From Cyclobacteriaceae bacterium (GTDB taxonomy: Bacteria > Bacteroidota > Bacteroidia > Cytophagales > Cyclobacteriaceae), in contig JALHOT010000001.1 in the NCBI GenBank assembly GCA_022842845.1, positions 212,515-276,514 of the forward strand: a DNA stretch of 64,000 nt, written 5' to 3'. This document shows, piece after piece, positions 1 through 9,570 of the stretch. Under the pieces are notes generated by a model. That model was not told the DNA's origin. It made no database searches and saw nothing but the letters and a program-made list of their open reading frames with translations. The position numbers and the translations under genes were made by a program. How positions within the stretch are numbered: position 1 is the stretch's first letter; every line of letters begins with the position of its first letter.

Positions 1-1
1 G

Positions 2-526
2 TGGGGCTTTGTTGATAATCAAGGACGTTTGCGTATCCCTAATCGCTATGATATGGTAAAACATTTCTCTGAGGGGCTTGCACCATTTCTACTGCGTGGC
101 AAGTGGGGCTTTCTGAATAAAGAGGATGATATCATTATTCATCCCACCTATGAAAATGTCGAGCCTTTTGTAAATGGCATGAGTAAGATTTTGATGAAGA
201 AAAAATACGGCCTCATTAATAAGCAAAATGAATTAATACTCCCGTGCCGATTTGATGACATTAACTTGTTACCATCCGGCCATTATGAAATTATTGCCAA
301 TGGGCTTAAAGGATTAGTCGATGCTGAGGGTCACATTATTTACGACCCCAAATATGAGGCACAGTTGATTCTCGAAAAGCATATTATAGTTCAAGGTCAG
401 CAGAAATACGGTGTGTTAGACAAGCAGGGATTTAATATTATTCCAACCATGCACGACCTGATCATGCTGGATGATGAAGAAACCTTTATCATATTGACAA
501 AAGGAAGGCGCGAAAAAATTAAGTGA
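2..526 (+). CDS. WG-repeat protein, C-terminal part (5' end outside window)
   Basis: The reading frame is open from base 2, so the gene begins before the window; the TTG at 29 is only an internal codon. The visible part holds successive WG-type repeats: W-G-F-V-D at the very edge, then K-W-G-F-L-N-K, K-Y-G-L-I-N-K and K-Y-G-V-L-D-K, each followed by an I-I-x-P-x-Y/F-type strand. WG repeats form beta-rich structures, often on the cell surface or in signalling proteins, but no activity can be assigned. No signal peptide can be judged because the start is missing. A hairpin follows the stop codon closely. Confidence 0.8.
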   Translation, partial: WGFVDNQGRLRIPNRYDMVKHFSEGLAPFLLRGKWGFLNKEDDIIIHPTYENVEPFVNGMSKILMKKKYGLINKQNELILPCRFDDINLLPSGHYEIIANGLKGLVDAEGHIIYDPKYEAQLILEKHIIVQGQQKYGVLDKQGFNIIPTMHDLIMLDDEETFIILTKGRREKIK

Positions 527-540
527 TGTGACTAAAAGAA

Positions 541-570
541 AAAGCCTCTGCAGTTTCCTGCAAAGGCTTT
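541..570. terminator. Bidirectional hairpin terminator between convergent genes
   Basis: The arms AAAGCCTCTGCAG and CTGCAAAGGCTTT pair with one mismatch around a TTTC loop. The hairpin is A-rich on the left and T-rich on the right. It lies between the plus-strand WG-repeat gene and the minus-strand barrel gene, so it can serve both. Confidence 0.75.
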
Positions 571-592
571 ACACGTATTGAAGTACTCTTAA

Positions 593-1099
593 TTATATTT
601 TGATAGTAACACCAAAAAGGCCACCATTTCCAGTACCACCTCCAAATTCAAGGTTTAATCCTACTTTGTCATTGAAGAAATAACGAGCTCCCAATTGCGC
701 ATCTAAACCAATGCCTGAAGACTGATTGGTATTAAAATTATTATTATTATCCTTTACAGACCAGATGTAGTAGCCTAACGTAAGACCTGCGTATAAGTCC
801 CACTCGCTTGGCAACTCAATAAGTTTATTAAAGTGGTAGTTACCATTGAAAGATAGCACGATAAGGTTTTGATTAAAAGCAAAGCCATTGATTGTCTGAT
901 TATAATTACGATAAGAGAGTCTTGGACCTACCGTAATGCTTTCATGTACTCCGAAATCCATACCTACATAAATGGGAACACCGAAGTTAGAAAATCCTAC
1001 ACCGGCATTAAGTTGCTTTCCGCCTTTATCAAGCGATCCTTGCGCAAAAGCTGACAGGCTACCGATAATTAAGAAACTGATTACAAATAGTTTTTTCAT
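593..1099 (-). CDS. Small outer-membrane beta-barrel protein
   Basis: This 168-residue protein starts with a clear signal peptide (Lys-Lys, hydrophobic core, cleavage near A-F-A-Q). The rest is alternating polar/hydrophobic strands rich in Gly, Asn and Tyr, for example around L-Y-A-G-L-T-L-G-Y-Y, and it ends with a short beta strand (G-V-T-I-K-I) typical of barrels inserted by the BAM complex. Size and pattern fit an eight-stranded OmpA/OmpW/porin-like barrel. The specific ligand or role is unknown. It is a single gene with its own promoter box and a terminator. Confidence 0.7.
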   Translation of the reverse strand: MKKLFVISFLIIGSLSAFAQGSLDKGGKQLNAGVGFSNFGVPIYVGMDFGVHESITVGPRLSYRNYNQTINGFAFNQNLIVLSFNGNYHFNKLIELPSEWDLYAGLTLGYYIWSVKDNNNNFNTNQSSGIGLDAQLGARYFFNDKVGLNLEFGGGTGNGGLFGVTIKI

Positions 1100-1121
1100 G
1101 GTTTAAAGTTATTATAGGGCA

Positions 1122-1154
1122 CAAATGTAGATAATAAAAAGGCTATTAAACAAA
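1122..1154 (-). promoter_or_regulatory. Bacteroidota-type promoter for the beta-barrel gene
   Basis: On the minus strand there is TTTG (1154-1151), 21 bases, then TACATTTG (1129-1122). This matches the known Bacteroidota promoter pattern of a TTTG/TTG -33 box and a TAnnTTTG -7 box. It lies 22 bases before the ATG at 1099. Confidence 0.65.
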
Positions 1155-1210
1155 AGAGATTCAAACGCTTATCGTGTCTGCATTTTAACTGCACTATCAA
1201 CCACTGAAGC

Positions 1211-2206
1211 CTAGTCAAAATCACTTAAACGATTTTCTGCCTTATCAGCCAGGTCTTTATGCAAGTTTACTTTTTCTGATAAATCAATACAGGCTTTAAA
1301 TGTTACCCTTGCCATTGCCTGGTTTTTTAAATGGTCTGCTTCAATAGAGGCCTTGAAGAATAATGCTGGTATAGTATAATAGTCGCTTGTATTCTTGAAC
1401 TGTAGATCCAGCAATGGAGCAGCATCGCTATAACGACCAAGTGCGATATAATTTTCAATCAACACCTCCCTGAACTTTGGGTTAAGCGGATAAAGTGCCA
1501 CCAGTTTTTCTGAAAAGGCTAAAGCTTTAAGAGGCTTCTTCTCTAAGTGTAAATAAATATGTGACAAGTAAATCAACGCCTCTGTATAGGCTCTGGACGG
1601 ACTCAATAGTGACTTCTCTAATAGCTGAAGACCCAATACCTGATCTCCATCTTTAAAAGGGAATAAAGCAGTTCGATAAACAAAATTCAAATTGCGGAAG
1701 AAATCCATGTAGTACAGGTACATCCCCTGAACAAATAGCAATTCCGGATTATTGCTTTGATCATCAAAAGTTTGCACCATTAAAGGATAGGCTCTTTTGC
1801 CGTGGAGTAATGCCTTGAAAGATTCTCCTTGCTGATAATAATATTCAGCCAGCAGAAGTTCAGAAACAATATGCCTGTACAAATTATAATCTGCATCAGC
1901 ATAACTTATTTTTTCTGACAGTTCAATCAATTTTTGTTGATAAACTTCACTTTGGGCACTTTTAATGATCGGGATAAACTCCCATCGAAGGCTAAAGAGC
2001 TCTATTAGTTTTCCATCGGCAGCCCCTTCTTTAGAAAAGCCCCTGATCAATAACTCAGCGCTATCAAATTGATTATTATAGATATAGCGTAAACATTGTA
2101 ATTGATTTTGTTTAAGCGAATTCGATTGCGCACAGAGGGAAAAGCCCCCCAAAAAACTTAAACAAAAAAGAAAAAAGAGGTGCCTATAGTGTTTTTTTAA
2201 TCTCAT
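1211..2206 (-). CDS. Exported tetratricopeptide-like protein
   Basis: The 331-residue product has a signal peptide (positively charged start, F-F-L-F-C-L-S core, end near S-L-C-A-Q). The mature part is all helical with TPR-like spacing, for example A-L-I-Y-L-S-H-I-Y-L-H-L-E-K-K-P-L-K-A-L and the G-R-Y-S-D-A-A-P-L-L block near the C-terminus. TPR proteins act as binding scaffolds, so a periplasmic protein-protein role is likely. It is divergent from the TM2 gene and has no operon partner. I do not recognise a characterised homologue. Confidence 0.6.
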   Translation of the reverse strand: MRLKKHYRHLFFLFCLSFLGGFSLCAQSNSLKQNQLQCLRYIYNNQFDSAELLIRGFSKEGAADGKLIELFSLRWEFIPIIKSAQSEVYQQKLIELSEKISYADADYNLYRHIVSELLLAEYYYQQGESFKALLHGKRAYPLMVQTFDDQSNNPELLFVQGMYLYYMDFFRNLNFVYRTALFPFKDGDQVLGLQLLEKSLLSPSRAYTEALIYLSHIYLHLEKKPLKALAFSEKLVALYPLNPKFREVLIENYIALGRYSDAAPLLDLQFKNTSDYYTIPALFFKASIEADHLKNQAMARVTFKACIDLSEKVNLHKDLADKAENRLSDFD

Positions 2207-2274
2207 TTACTGTAAAAGTATTGGCTTTTAACAAATCCTTATGCATCTTTAGATAATCAACCAAATTAATTATT

Positions 2275-2682
2275 ATGAAAAAAATCTTTTTACTCTCCCT
2301 CTTTGGTGCCATGCTGATGTCATTCAGCTCTATGGCCTCTGCAGAACAATACCGCATTAACGATGCGTCTGTTGAAGCTGTGTTTGCTGTAGCCAACGAT
2401 GTTACAAGCAATCTAACTTCAATCACCTCATTCAATGCTCTTAGTACAGATGCAGTGATGGCCGAGAAAAATGCGCTGGTAGCCATTCTACTCGACTTCT
2501 TTTTAGGAGGTATTGCTATCCACCGTGTTTACTTAGGTGGTAAGCCAATTCTGGTTTTAGGTTATTTCATTACATGTGGTGGTATTTTCGGTATAGTACC
2601 ACTCATTGACTTAATTGTTCTGGCCATTAACTTCGATGACATCAGCAAGTTTGTTGGCAACAACAAATTCTTTATGTGGTAA
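2275..2682 (+). CDS. TM2-domain membrane protein
   Basis: The 135-residue product carries an N-terminal signal peptide (M-K-K, hydrophobic core, A-S-A) and a spacer of about 50 residues. A C-terminal TM2 domain follows: L-L-D-F-F-L-G-G-I-A-I-H-R-V-Y-L-G-G, a glycine-rich turn, then a second membrane helix (I-V-P-L-I-D-L-I-V-L-A-I). TM2 domains are two-helix membrane units of uncertain function. The gene faces the YidD-containing operon, whose two largest members carry TM2-like P-G-x-G-x-x-Y-A-G segments, so a related envelope role is possible. A tight GC-rich hairpin follows the stop. Confidence 0.75.
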   Translation: MKKIFLLSLFGAMLMSFSSMASAEQYRINDASVEAVFAVANDVTSNLTSITSFNALSTDAVMAEKNALVAILLDFFLGGIAIHRVYLGGKPILVLGYFITCGGIFGIVPLIDLIVLAINFDDISKFVGNNKFFMW

Positions 2683-2701
2683 TTAACTACTGCTTAATCT
2701 A

Positions 2702-2730
2702 AAAAGGGGCTTCGGCCCCTTTTATTTTTT
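2702..2730. terminator. Strong bidirectional Rho-independent terminator
   Basis: AAAAGGGGC and GCCCCTTTT pair perfectly around a TTCG tetraloop and are followed by a T-rich run. On the minus strand it overlaps the last codons of the TPR/membrane gene. It can end both the TM2 gene and the four-gene minus-strand operon. Confidence 0.85.
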
Positions 2731-3561
2731 ATAACCCGTTACAATAGCGCTCACGGTCATATTAAATTCCTTAGCCTTTCTTTCATTGTATTGATTAGCC
2801 AATACTTCTGCATATCGGGCACCACCATTATACGAAAGGTAAAAGAGAGCAACGCCTGTGAACAAACCTGAGAAATAATAAGCATCTAAAAAACCCCAAA
2901 CAGATAAGGTTATAAGACCAGCGTTTAACATACTTGAAAGCGCTCCCTTCCAAAAATAACCAGCGTACATTTGACCAAGACCAGGCATCCAAAAAGACAA
3001 AGAGAATGCCTTATCAGGATTTTTCTTTTTAAAAGCCAGTATTTCAGGATAAGGGTCTTCGGCAATATTATTAACCCGCGCAAAAGCCTGATACTTTGCG
3101 TGAGCCTCCTCCCATCGCTGAAGCTCATTCAGACATAAAATCTCCAGCGGAAGAATAATGCTATGATCTGCCTTGGGTAATTCATAGTAGAGTTCTGCAA
3201 TTTTACTGTAGGCCAGATCATACCGCTTGGCAAGCATGGCATTGATTGCATATTCATAGTAGAGTAAAAACCTCAAAGAATCACTTCCTGAATAAAAGTC
3301 TGCCCGCTCAAGAGAAAGCAACGCTCGATCGTATTTACCAGACATCTTATAGCAAGTTGCCTGTTTGAGCAACACGTTGTTAAGAAGCGTTGAAGGCATC
3401 CCCTCAAAGAAGGCTAATTCATAAGCAATAGCTGCCTTCAGATAACTGCTTTCTCTTAACAAGCTATCGCCCAGATTTACCTGTGCGCTACTGAAAAAAG
3501 GTGCGCAGAGGAATATGCATATCAAACAGAATCTGATTTTTAATCGCATCTCTTCTTTCAT
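2722..3561 (-). CDS. Exported TPR protein with C-terminal TM2-like membrane segments
   Basis: The 279-residue product has a signal peptide ending near F-F-S-S-A-Q, about 150 residues of TPR-like helices (for example K-Y-D-R-A-L-L-S-L-E-R-A), then a membrane region beginning F-W-M-P-G-L-G-Q-M-Y-A-G. That motif resembles the P-G-x-G-x-x-Y-A-G entry of TM2-type proteins. It is the last gene of the operon and looks like a paralogue of its upstream neighbour. Its start lies 74 bases inside that gene; using the second ATG (3549) shortens the overlap to 62 bases. Function unknown; coupling to YidD suggests an envelope-assembly role. Confidence 0.6.
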   Translation of the reverse strand: MKEEMRLKIRFCLICIFLCAPFFSSAQVNLGDSLLRESSYLKAAIAYELAFFEGMPSTLLNNVLLKQATCYKMSGKYDRALLSLERADFYSGSDSLRFLLYYEYAINAMLAKRYDLAYSKIAELYYELPKADHSIILPLEILCLNELQRWEEAHAKYQAFARVNNIAEDPYPEILAFKKKNPDKAFSLSFWMPGLGQMYAGYFWKGALSSMLNAGLITLSVWGFLDAYYFSGLFTGVALFYLSYNGGARYAEVLANQYNERKAKEFNMTVSAIVTGYKK

Positions 3562-4345
3562 TTCTAACCACTTTTACCGCTAAAGCACTCCCCCATATAT
3601 TCCCAATATAAAAAGAGCTCAGTAAAGAACCGTAAATGATAAAGCGAGCACTCCTGGGGCCATCTTTTCGATAAGCCTCTACTGTTTGCGCTGCCATAAT
3701 ACTTGTAATTAAAAAAGTATAAATCCCATTGGCTTTTCTTCCGGCATAGACTTTACCTGCACCGGGTATCAAGGCTGAAAGTACGCCACCTGTAAAAGGT
3801 GACTTTTGCTTTTCTGATGACAGCGCGGATCGATAGTTTCTAAAGTTTGAGTGTTGCTGCTGAATAATGTTCCACTCTGGATTGAGCAGCGTGCTGATAG
3901 AGTCATATGAAGAAAGTCTGTTGGTTAATAAAAAGACACCACTCATTTCAAAGTTCGCAAGCTGCTGAACATATTGCTTTGAACCATTAAGGGCTTTCAA
4001 CTTTTTAATCCCTTGATCAAACCTGTTGAGGTATACTTCATTAAATGCGGAAAATAATTTTGCCTCCTCGTAAACAAATTCACTCTCGCTCGAAACAGCA
4101 TCTAAAAATTGAATAGACTGAGGTAACTGTTGTAAGCTGTAATGTATTTTGCCGATCGACAAATTAATAGAATCTTTTTGCTGCTGCGTTCTGCTATCGC
4201 CCAGCTTTTCATGCAAAACCAATAAAGCTTCGTCATACATCTTGTTGGACAGAAGATGACTAACGAAAGCCTGAGAGCTTTTTGAAAATTGAGCTTGACT
4301 CAAAAAACTGATGGCGAGCAAAGAAAGGCCAAGTAGAAACCTCAT
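3488..4345 (-). CDS. Exported TPR-like protein with C-terminal membrane segments, paralogue of the next gene
   Basis: This 285-residue protein has a signal peptide (L-L-G-L-S-L-L-A-I-S-F-L-S-Q-A-Q), helical repeats over roughly residues 25-170, and a hydrophobic C-terminal part starting A-L-I-P-G-A-G-K-V-Y-A-G. The same layout occurs in the downstream gene, so the pair probably arose by duplication. Its ATG overlaps the yidD-like stop by four bases, which indicates translational coupling, and its own 3' end overlaps the next gene by 74 bases. No enzymatic motif is visible; a scaffold in the periplasm or inner membrane is the best guess. Confidence 0.6.
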   Translation of the reverse strand: MRFLLGLSLLAISFLSQAQFSKSSQAFVSHLLSNKMYDEALLVLHEKLGDSRTQQQKDSINLSIGKIHYSLQQLPQSIQFLDAVSSESEFVYEEAKLFSAFNEVYLNRFDQGIKKLKALNGSKQYVQQLANFEMSGVFLLTNRLSSYDSISTLLNPEWNIIQQQHSNFRNYRSALSSEKQKSPFTGGVLSALIPGAGKVYAGRKANGIYTFLITSIMAAQTVEAYRKDGPRSARFIIYGSLLSSFYIGNIWGSALAVKVVRNERRDAIKNQILFDMHIPLRTFFQ

Positions 4346-4749
4346 TTCTTTAGTCTATAGAAAGAAACAGGATCTATTATTTTCCCTTGGGGATTTATAC
4401 GCAGCGGAAGGGTCTCGTAAACAGACAACTTATTGCATCTACCCAAGCGATCAAAAGTCATGAAAAAACCTTTAGCTAAGCCATACTCCTTTACCATTTC
4501 AGCGCTAAAGCGCGAACATGTAAGTTCAAAAGCACAGTTAGCACCCCATTGTGGAGATATCTGATTTTGATAAAAGCCAAGTGTTCCGGCATAAAGAATT
4601 GATAAGGGTTTAAATGATCGCTTCTTTTTTACTTTACCAAAAGCACCCACCTTCTGCTGTTGCTCACCTAAAAGCTGAAGATCATAGGCAGTATTTTGGG
4701 CAAATGAGACAGTTGCACAGCATAGAAATATGATTAACAACCTTATCAT
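4342..4749 (-). CDS. YidD-family protein with an N-terminal signal peptide
   Basis: Residues about 59-105 carry the YidD signature: Y-Q-N-Q-I-S-P, a conserved Cys at 72, T-C-S-R-F at 77-81, a Y-G-x-x-x-G block and R-L-G-R-C at 101-105. YidD proteins assist membrane-protein insertion by YidC and are usually about 70-90 residues and cytoplasmic-side. Here the domain sits behind a signal peptide (C-C-A-T-V-S-F-A-Q) and a linker of about 35 residues, in a 135-residue protein. It overlaps both neighbours by the sequence ATGA. The exported form and its neighbours suggest a role different from classic YidD. No rpmH-rnpA-yidC neighbourhood is present here. Confidence 0.75.
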   Translation of the reverse strand: MIRLLIIFLCCATVSFAQNTAYDLQLLGEQQQKVGAFGKVKKKRSFKPLSILYAGTLGFYQNQISPQWGANCAFELTCSRFSAEMVKEYGLAKGFFMTFDRLGRCNKLSVYETLPLRINPQGKIIDPVSFYRLKK

Positions 4750-5456
4750 TTACGTAACACCTTAGCGTTTTCTGGCACAATAAAATTAAGCTTATCGTCA
4801 GCCACTTGTTGATTCAATTTAAAGTCTGTGTAAGTGGTTTTTGTAATGATCGAATCTTTACTTGATTTGAAATCAATCTGGGTTATGGCGGCTGGCAAAA
4901 CAATGTAGTCACTCACCTTAGTATAGTTATAGAAATACATTTTTTTTATGGGGACACCCTTTACTCCATAATATCCCATAAAAATCGGATTACCCTTTTC
5001 ATGTACCAACTCAACTTTCGAAATGTCTTTGATTAATGCCATTGGCGGAGTCCACTCCGTTATTTTTAGACCATCTTCTATTTTTGTGTTTCTTACAGTA
5101 TAGTCCATAGCAGAAAGCCCCAAATCATTTCTTTTATTTTCCAGAAAAAAGTAAAGTTGATTGGTCTCTGTACCCAACATGTAATTCTGCTGTTGCATGA
5201 CGGTGTTATCCTTGGGATTGTAAATGGTAATCTCCCCTTTTTTATTATTGACAATCACCATTTCTTGTGGAGCCTGAAAATACGTAAGCATTTTACCCTC
5301 GGAGGTATAGTACATATTTGCCAGTACCCGGCTGGATTTGCCCGCGGTAACGGAACGCGTCTCCATCAGCATAGAAATTTTTTGGAAAATGTATTGCCTG
5401 CTGAAGGCTGAAGCCAGAAGGGCAAAAACCAGCAAAAAAGAAATACGCTTGAACAT
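4746..5456 (-). CDS. LolA-like exported outer-membrane lipoprotein carrier-type protein
   Basis: The 236-residue product is the first gene of the operon. It has a short signal-like N-terminus (F-L-L-V-F-A-L-L-A-S-A) and then a strand-rich body of LolA/LolB character: G-K-M-L-T-Y-F-x-x-P-Q-E, the N-N-K-K-G-E-I-T-I-Y-N-P stretch, and a closing segment L-N-F-I-V-P-E-N-A-K-V. LolA-type half-barrels bind acyl chains of lipoproteins or other lipids in the periplasm. Assignment rests on pattern, not on diagnostic residues. The stop overlaps the yidD-like start by four bases. Confidence 0.5.
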   Translation of the reverse strand: MFKRISFLLVFALLASAFSRQYIFQKISMLMETRSVTAGKSSRVLANMYYTSEGKMLTYFQAPQEMVIVNNKKGEITIYNPKDNTVMQQQNYMLGTETNQLYFFLENKRNDLGLSAMDYTVRNTKIEDGLKITEWTPPMALIKDISKVELVHEKGNPIFMGYYGVKGVPIKKMYFYNYTKVSDYIVLPAAITQIDFKSSKDSIITKTTYTDFKLNQQVADDKLNFIVPENAKVLRK

Positions 5457-5485
5457 AGTTTAAATAAAGTCAGGTTATTTGAAAT

Positions 5486-5519
5486 AAAAAAGGGAGACAG
5501 TATTCGTGTCTCCCTTTTT
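5486..5519 (-). terminator. Rho-independent terminator after atpC
   Basis: A perfect 13-pair stem (AAAAAGGGAGACA with TGTCTCCCTTTTT) surrounds a seven-base loop. It lies 19 bases past the atpC stop and just upstream of the LolA-like gene, so it separates the two transcription units. Confidence 0.85.
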
Positions 5520-5537
5520 GTGCAATTCTTATTCCAA

Positions 5538-5783
5538 TTAAGCACTCACACCATCGGCCAGTAAAATCACTTTATTGTTCACCACCTCTACTACCCCACC
5601 AGTGATGGCCACCTGCTGGGCGGCACCTTTTACCTTGTACTCCACCACACCCTCTTTTAATAAAGAGATCAGTGGTGCGTGACTGTTTAATATCTGAAAA
5701 GATCCATCGGCACCAGGAAAGGTTGCTGAATCGGCATCTCCTTCAAATACTTTCTTCTCGGGTGTTACTATTTCTAAATGCAT
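5538..5783 (-). CDS. atpC: ATP synthase F1 epsilon subunit, short form
   Basis: The 81-residue product matches the N-terminal beta-sandwich domain of the F1 epsilon subunit: M-x-L-E-I-V-T-P-E-K-K-V-F-E-G, then D-G-S-F-Q-I-L-N-S-H-A-P-L-I and the I-T-G-G-V-V-E-V-x-N-N-K-V strand. It forms part of the central stalk linking gamma to the c-ring. The C-terminal two-helix domain, which in longer homologues can inhibit ATP hydrolysis, is absent, so that brake is probably missing. It follows atpD with an 81-base gap and precedes a strong terminator. Confidence 0.93.
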   Translation of the reverse strand: MHLEIVTPEKKVFEGDADSATFPGADGSFQILNSHAPLISLLKEGVVEYKVKGAAQQVAITGGVVEVVNNKVILLADGVSA

Positions 5784-5790
5784 CTTTTTC

Positions 5791-5848
5791 GATTTGAAAA
5801 CTTGAAAACTTAAAAATCCGCTAATAGAATCTTCAAATCTTCAAATTG
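5791..5848. repeat. Imperfect word-like inverted repeat between atpD and atpC
   Basis: The left arm (5791-5810) repeats the word TTGAAAAC, and the right arm (5829-5848) is built of AATCTTCAA words. The two arms match in inverted orientation at 15 of 20 positions. A further TCTTCAAATT word follows at 5853-5862. The style (short repeated words, inverted arms, intergenic) resembles the repeats at 14055, 16253 and 22562. Confidence 0.5.
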
Positions 5849-5864
5849 ATAATCTTCAAATTAA

Positions 5865-7379
<1,515 letters not shown>

Positions 7380-7451
7380 TTATTGAGTTTTAGTACTAGT
7401 TAAGTAATTGATTTTCAATGATTTTAAGCCAAAAGACCTATAAATCGTGCG

Positions 7452-7483
7452 CAAAAGTAGGCTTTCTTTGCTGCTTTGGCAAA
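7452..7483 (-). promoter_or_regulatory. Promoter of the atpDC operon
   Basis: On the minus strand TTTG (7483-7480) is followed by 20 bases and TACTTTTG (7459-7452), matching the Bacteroidota -33/-7 pattern. Transcription would start near 7445, giving a leader of about 70 bases before the atpD ATG. Confidence 0.65.
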
Positions 7484-7537
7484 TACTTATTCAGTAATAG
7501 TTGTCTACACGATCGCCTGATGGGATCTGTTGAGATT

Positions 7538-8233
7538 TTAGGCAAAGATTTTCAAGAAAAAGCCGATCAGACGCCACCTTTTAGTGATGTAAGCCACTGA
7601 TTGTTGGCGGCCTATTGCATAGGCCATTTGCCTGGCCGCCTTTTCGGGACTGGCTACCCAAAATTTGCCTGCCGCTTTGGCCATGGGGGTGTCAACAAAG
7701 CCCGTGCGCAAGTCCGTAAAGCTTGCCTTCAGTTTTAATCTTTTAGCCTTTTGTCTTAATCCTTTCAAGTAGTTGATCTGATAGGATTTAGAGGCATTAT
7801 AAGCGGGTGCATGCCGGCTGCCCATCATACCCGCCATAGAAGTAATGCAGGCAAAGCTACCGTTCCCTTGTTGTTGAAAATAGTTGAATGACCAATCGGC
7901 TATCTGTGTAAAGGCGCTGACATTCGTGTCAATCATCTTTTTCTCGATGGAGAAGTCGAGATACTTATTAAACTCTCCTACCCCTGAGCTGTAGATCAGT
8001 ACATCAAGACCGCCCAATTGTCTAACGAGTAGATCAAGTTCGCGATCGTTTTGCAAAAGGTTAACATCGAAAGCACTTACCAGCATCTGCTTAGGAAACT
8101 GTTCTTGCAATTCTTGTAAAAGCTCCTGCCTTCTGCCGGTAATTACCACCCGGCCGCCTTGCGCTGCATACAGCTGCGCTAGTGACTTGCCAATACCTGA
8201 GCTGGCTCCGATAATGATTACTTTTTTAGTCAT
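7538..8233 (-). CDS. Short-chain dehydrogenase/reductase (SDR)
   Basis: The 231-residue product has a Rossmann N-terminus with I-I-G-A-S-S-G-I-G (nucleotide binding), a following G-R-R typical of NADP(H) preference, the S-S-G-V-G strand, I-T-S-M-A-G with the catalytic Ser, and Y-N-A-S-K, the catalytic Y-x-x-x-K. It is a classical SDR acting on an unknown carbonyl or alcohol. Its ATG overlaps the stop of the histidine kinase gene by four bases, so the two are co-translated; this pairing does not reveal the substrate. Confidence 0.85.
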   Translation of the reverse strand: MTKKVIIIGASSGIGKSLAQLYAAQGGRVVITGRRQELLQELQEQFPKQMLVSAFDVNLLQNDRELDLLVRQLGGLDVLIYSSGVGEFNKYLDFSIEKKMIDTNVSAFTQIADWSFNYFQQQGNGSFACITSMAGMMGSRHAPAYNASKSYQINYLKGLRQKAKRLKLKASFTDLRTGFVDTPMAKAAGKFWVASPEKAARQMAYAIGRQQSVAYITKRWRLIGFFLKIFA

Positions 8234-9450
8234 GCCTGATCCTCTGTCAATAAATTTTTTGGCGCGGCATTGAGAATAATCCTGAAGGTAGTACCCTGAT
8301 TCTCTTCTGACGACTTTACAAAAATTTTCCCCTTATGATAGATCTCTATAATGCGTTTAGCCAGCGTGAGCCCCAAACCCCAACCGCGTTTTTTGGTAGT
8401 GAAACCAGGATTAAAAACCATGGCAATTTTGGATCTTGGAATACCCTTACCTGTATCCGATATATCGATCAATACTTTTCCTTCGCTTCCTCGCAAGATT
8501 TTGATCGCAATGTTGCCAGAACTTCCCATGGCATCAACGGCATTCTTACAAAGGTTCTCCAAAACCCACTCGAAAAGTGGCGCATGCACAAGTACATGAA
8601 TAGTATCCGATAAGGTATAAACATCAATGCGCACTTTAGCAGACAGGCGAGGACGCAGGTAATGCACAACATTGTTTACCAGACTTACAACATTCTCTTG
8701 TTTTAATACGGGTACTGACCCAATGCTGGAGAAGCGCTCAGTTACAATGGTGAGCTTACGAATGTCTTTCTCCAATTCTTCTGCAATATTTCTGTTCTTT
8801 AAATCAGGATCATCACGCATTACCTCCACCCAGGCCATTAAGGAAGAAAGTGGCGTACCCAGTTGGTGCGCAGTTTCTTTCGCCAAACCAACCCATAATC
8901 TATTTTGCTCTGCTTCTTTAGAGTAATTAAAAGCGAGGTAAGAGATGAATGCAAAAATGGCAATGACAGAAAGCTGTATGTATGGATAAGCAATTAATTG
9001 TGTGAGCAAAAAAGAGTTTTTGTAATACACGAACTGAACGGCAAACTCTTCTCCATTATCCTTTAATGAAATGCGTATCGGATCATAGGCATCCTTCATC
9101 ACTTTAATTTCATTCTTAAGAAACCGATCCTTCTGTAGCTGTGGCCAGTTATCTTTCAACTTAAGGTTTCTGAAATCGATGACATGCTCCTCTTTATCGG
9201 TGATAATGATGGGAATGGAATTATTCTGGAAAAGAATTTCTTGCGTTATGAAGTTAATGTTTTCGCTGGAAGCATCATTTTGATTAACTGTAAACTCCAG
9301 GGTTTTGGCATACAACTGGATTTGTTGTTTCTCTTGCTCCTTTAGTTGATTCACCAATACATTGGTGTAATAGATAGAACCTATACTGATAAAGATCGAT
9401 GCTGCCAGTACAAACCACTTCCACCGGGCATTGCTGTTGTACAAATTCAT
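8230..9450 (-). CDS. Membrane sensor histidine kinase
   Basis: From the ATG at 9450 the protein has 406 residues: a first membrane helix (W-F-V-L-A-A-S-I-F-I-S-I-G), a periplasmic sensor domain of about 130 residues, a second helix (S-V-I-A-I-F-A-F-I-S-Y-L), an H-box E-T-A-H-Q-L-G-T-P-L with the phospho-accepting His, an N-box L-C-K-N-A-V-D-A-M and ATP-lid motifs D-T-G-K-G-I-P and G-W-G-L-G-L. No receiver gene is adjacent, so its partner lies elsewhere. The frame stays open to 9546, but a terminator at 9487-9520 lies in that extension, so 9450 is preferred. Confidence 0.88.
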   Translation of the reverse strand: MNLYNSNARWKWFVLAASIFISIGSIYYTNVLVNQLKEQEKQQIQLYAKTLEFTVNQNDASSENINFITQEILFQNNSIPIIITDKEEHVIDFRNLKLKDNWPQLQKDRFLKNEIKVMKDAYDPIRISLKDNGEEFAVQFVYYKNSFLLTQLIAYPYIQLSVIAIFAFISYLAFNYSKEAEQNRLWVGLAKETAHQLGTPLSSLMAWVEVMRDDPDLKNRNIAEELEKDIRKLTIVTERFSSIGSVPVLKQENVVSLVNNVVHYLRPRLSAKVRIDVYTLSDTIHVLVHAPLFEWVLENLCKNAVDAMGSSGNIAIKILRGSEGKVLIDISDTGKGIPRSKIAMVFNPGFTTKKRGWGLGLTLAKRIIEIYHKGKIFVKSSEENQGTTFRIILNAAPKNLLTEDQA

Positions 9451-9486
9451 GGTGGGTAGCAGTCTGGGCATCGCGTTGAAAATAAG

Positions 9487-9520
9487 AAGACCCCGATGCT
9501 TTTCAAAGCATCGGGGTCTT
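9487..9520 (-). terminator. Rho-independent terminator after the ABC exporter operon
   Basis: A perfect 16-pair stem, AAGACCCCGATGCTTT with its complement, is separated by TC, so the loop will open a few innermost pairs. On the minus strand it follows the permease gene and precedes the kinase start. The T-tract is weak, but stem length and GC content make it convincing. Confidence 0.8.
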
Positions 9521-9570
9521 AACTTCAAGAAACCAAAGCAAAACAATAGGCTTCTGAACTTTATAATCTT

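Noticed and set aside
9450..9546. Extended 5' frame of the histidine kinase gene
   Set aside because: The extension covers the 16-pair terminator at 9487-9520 and adds no sensible N-terminus; the ATG at 9450 begins just before the first membrane helix.
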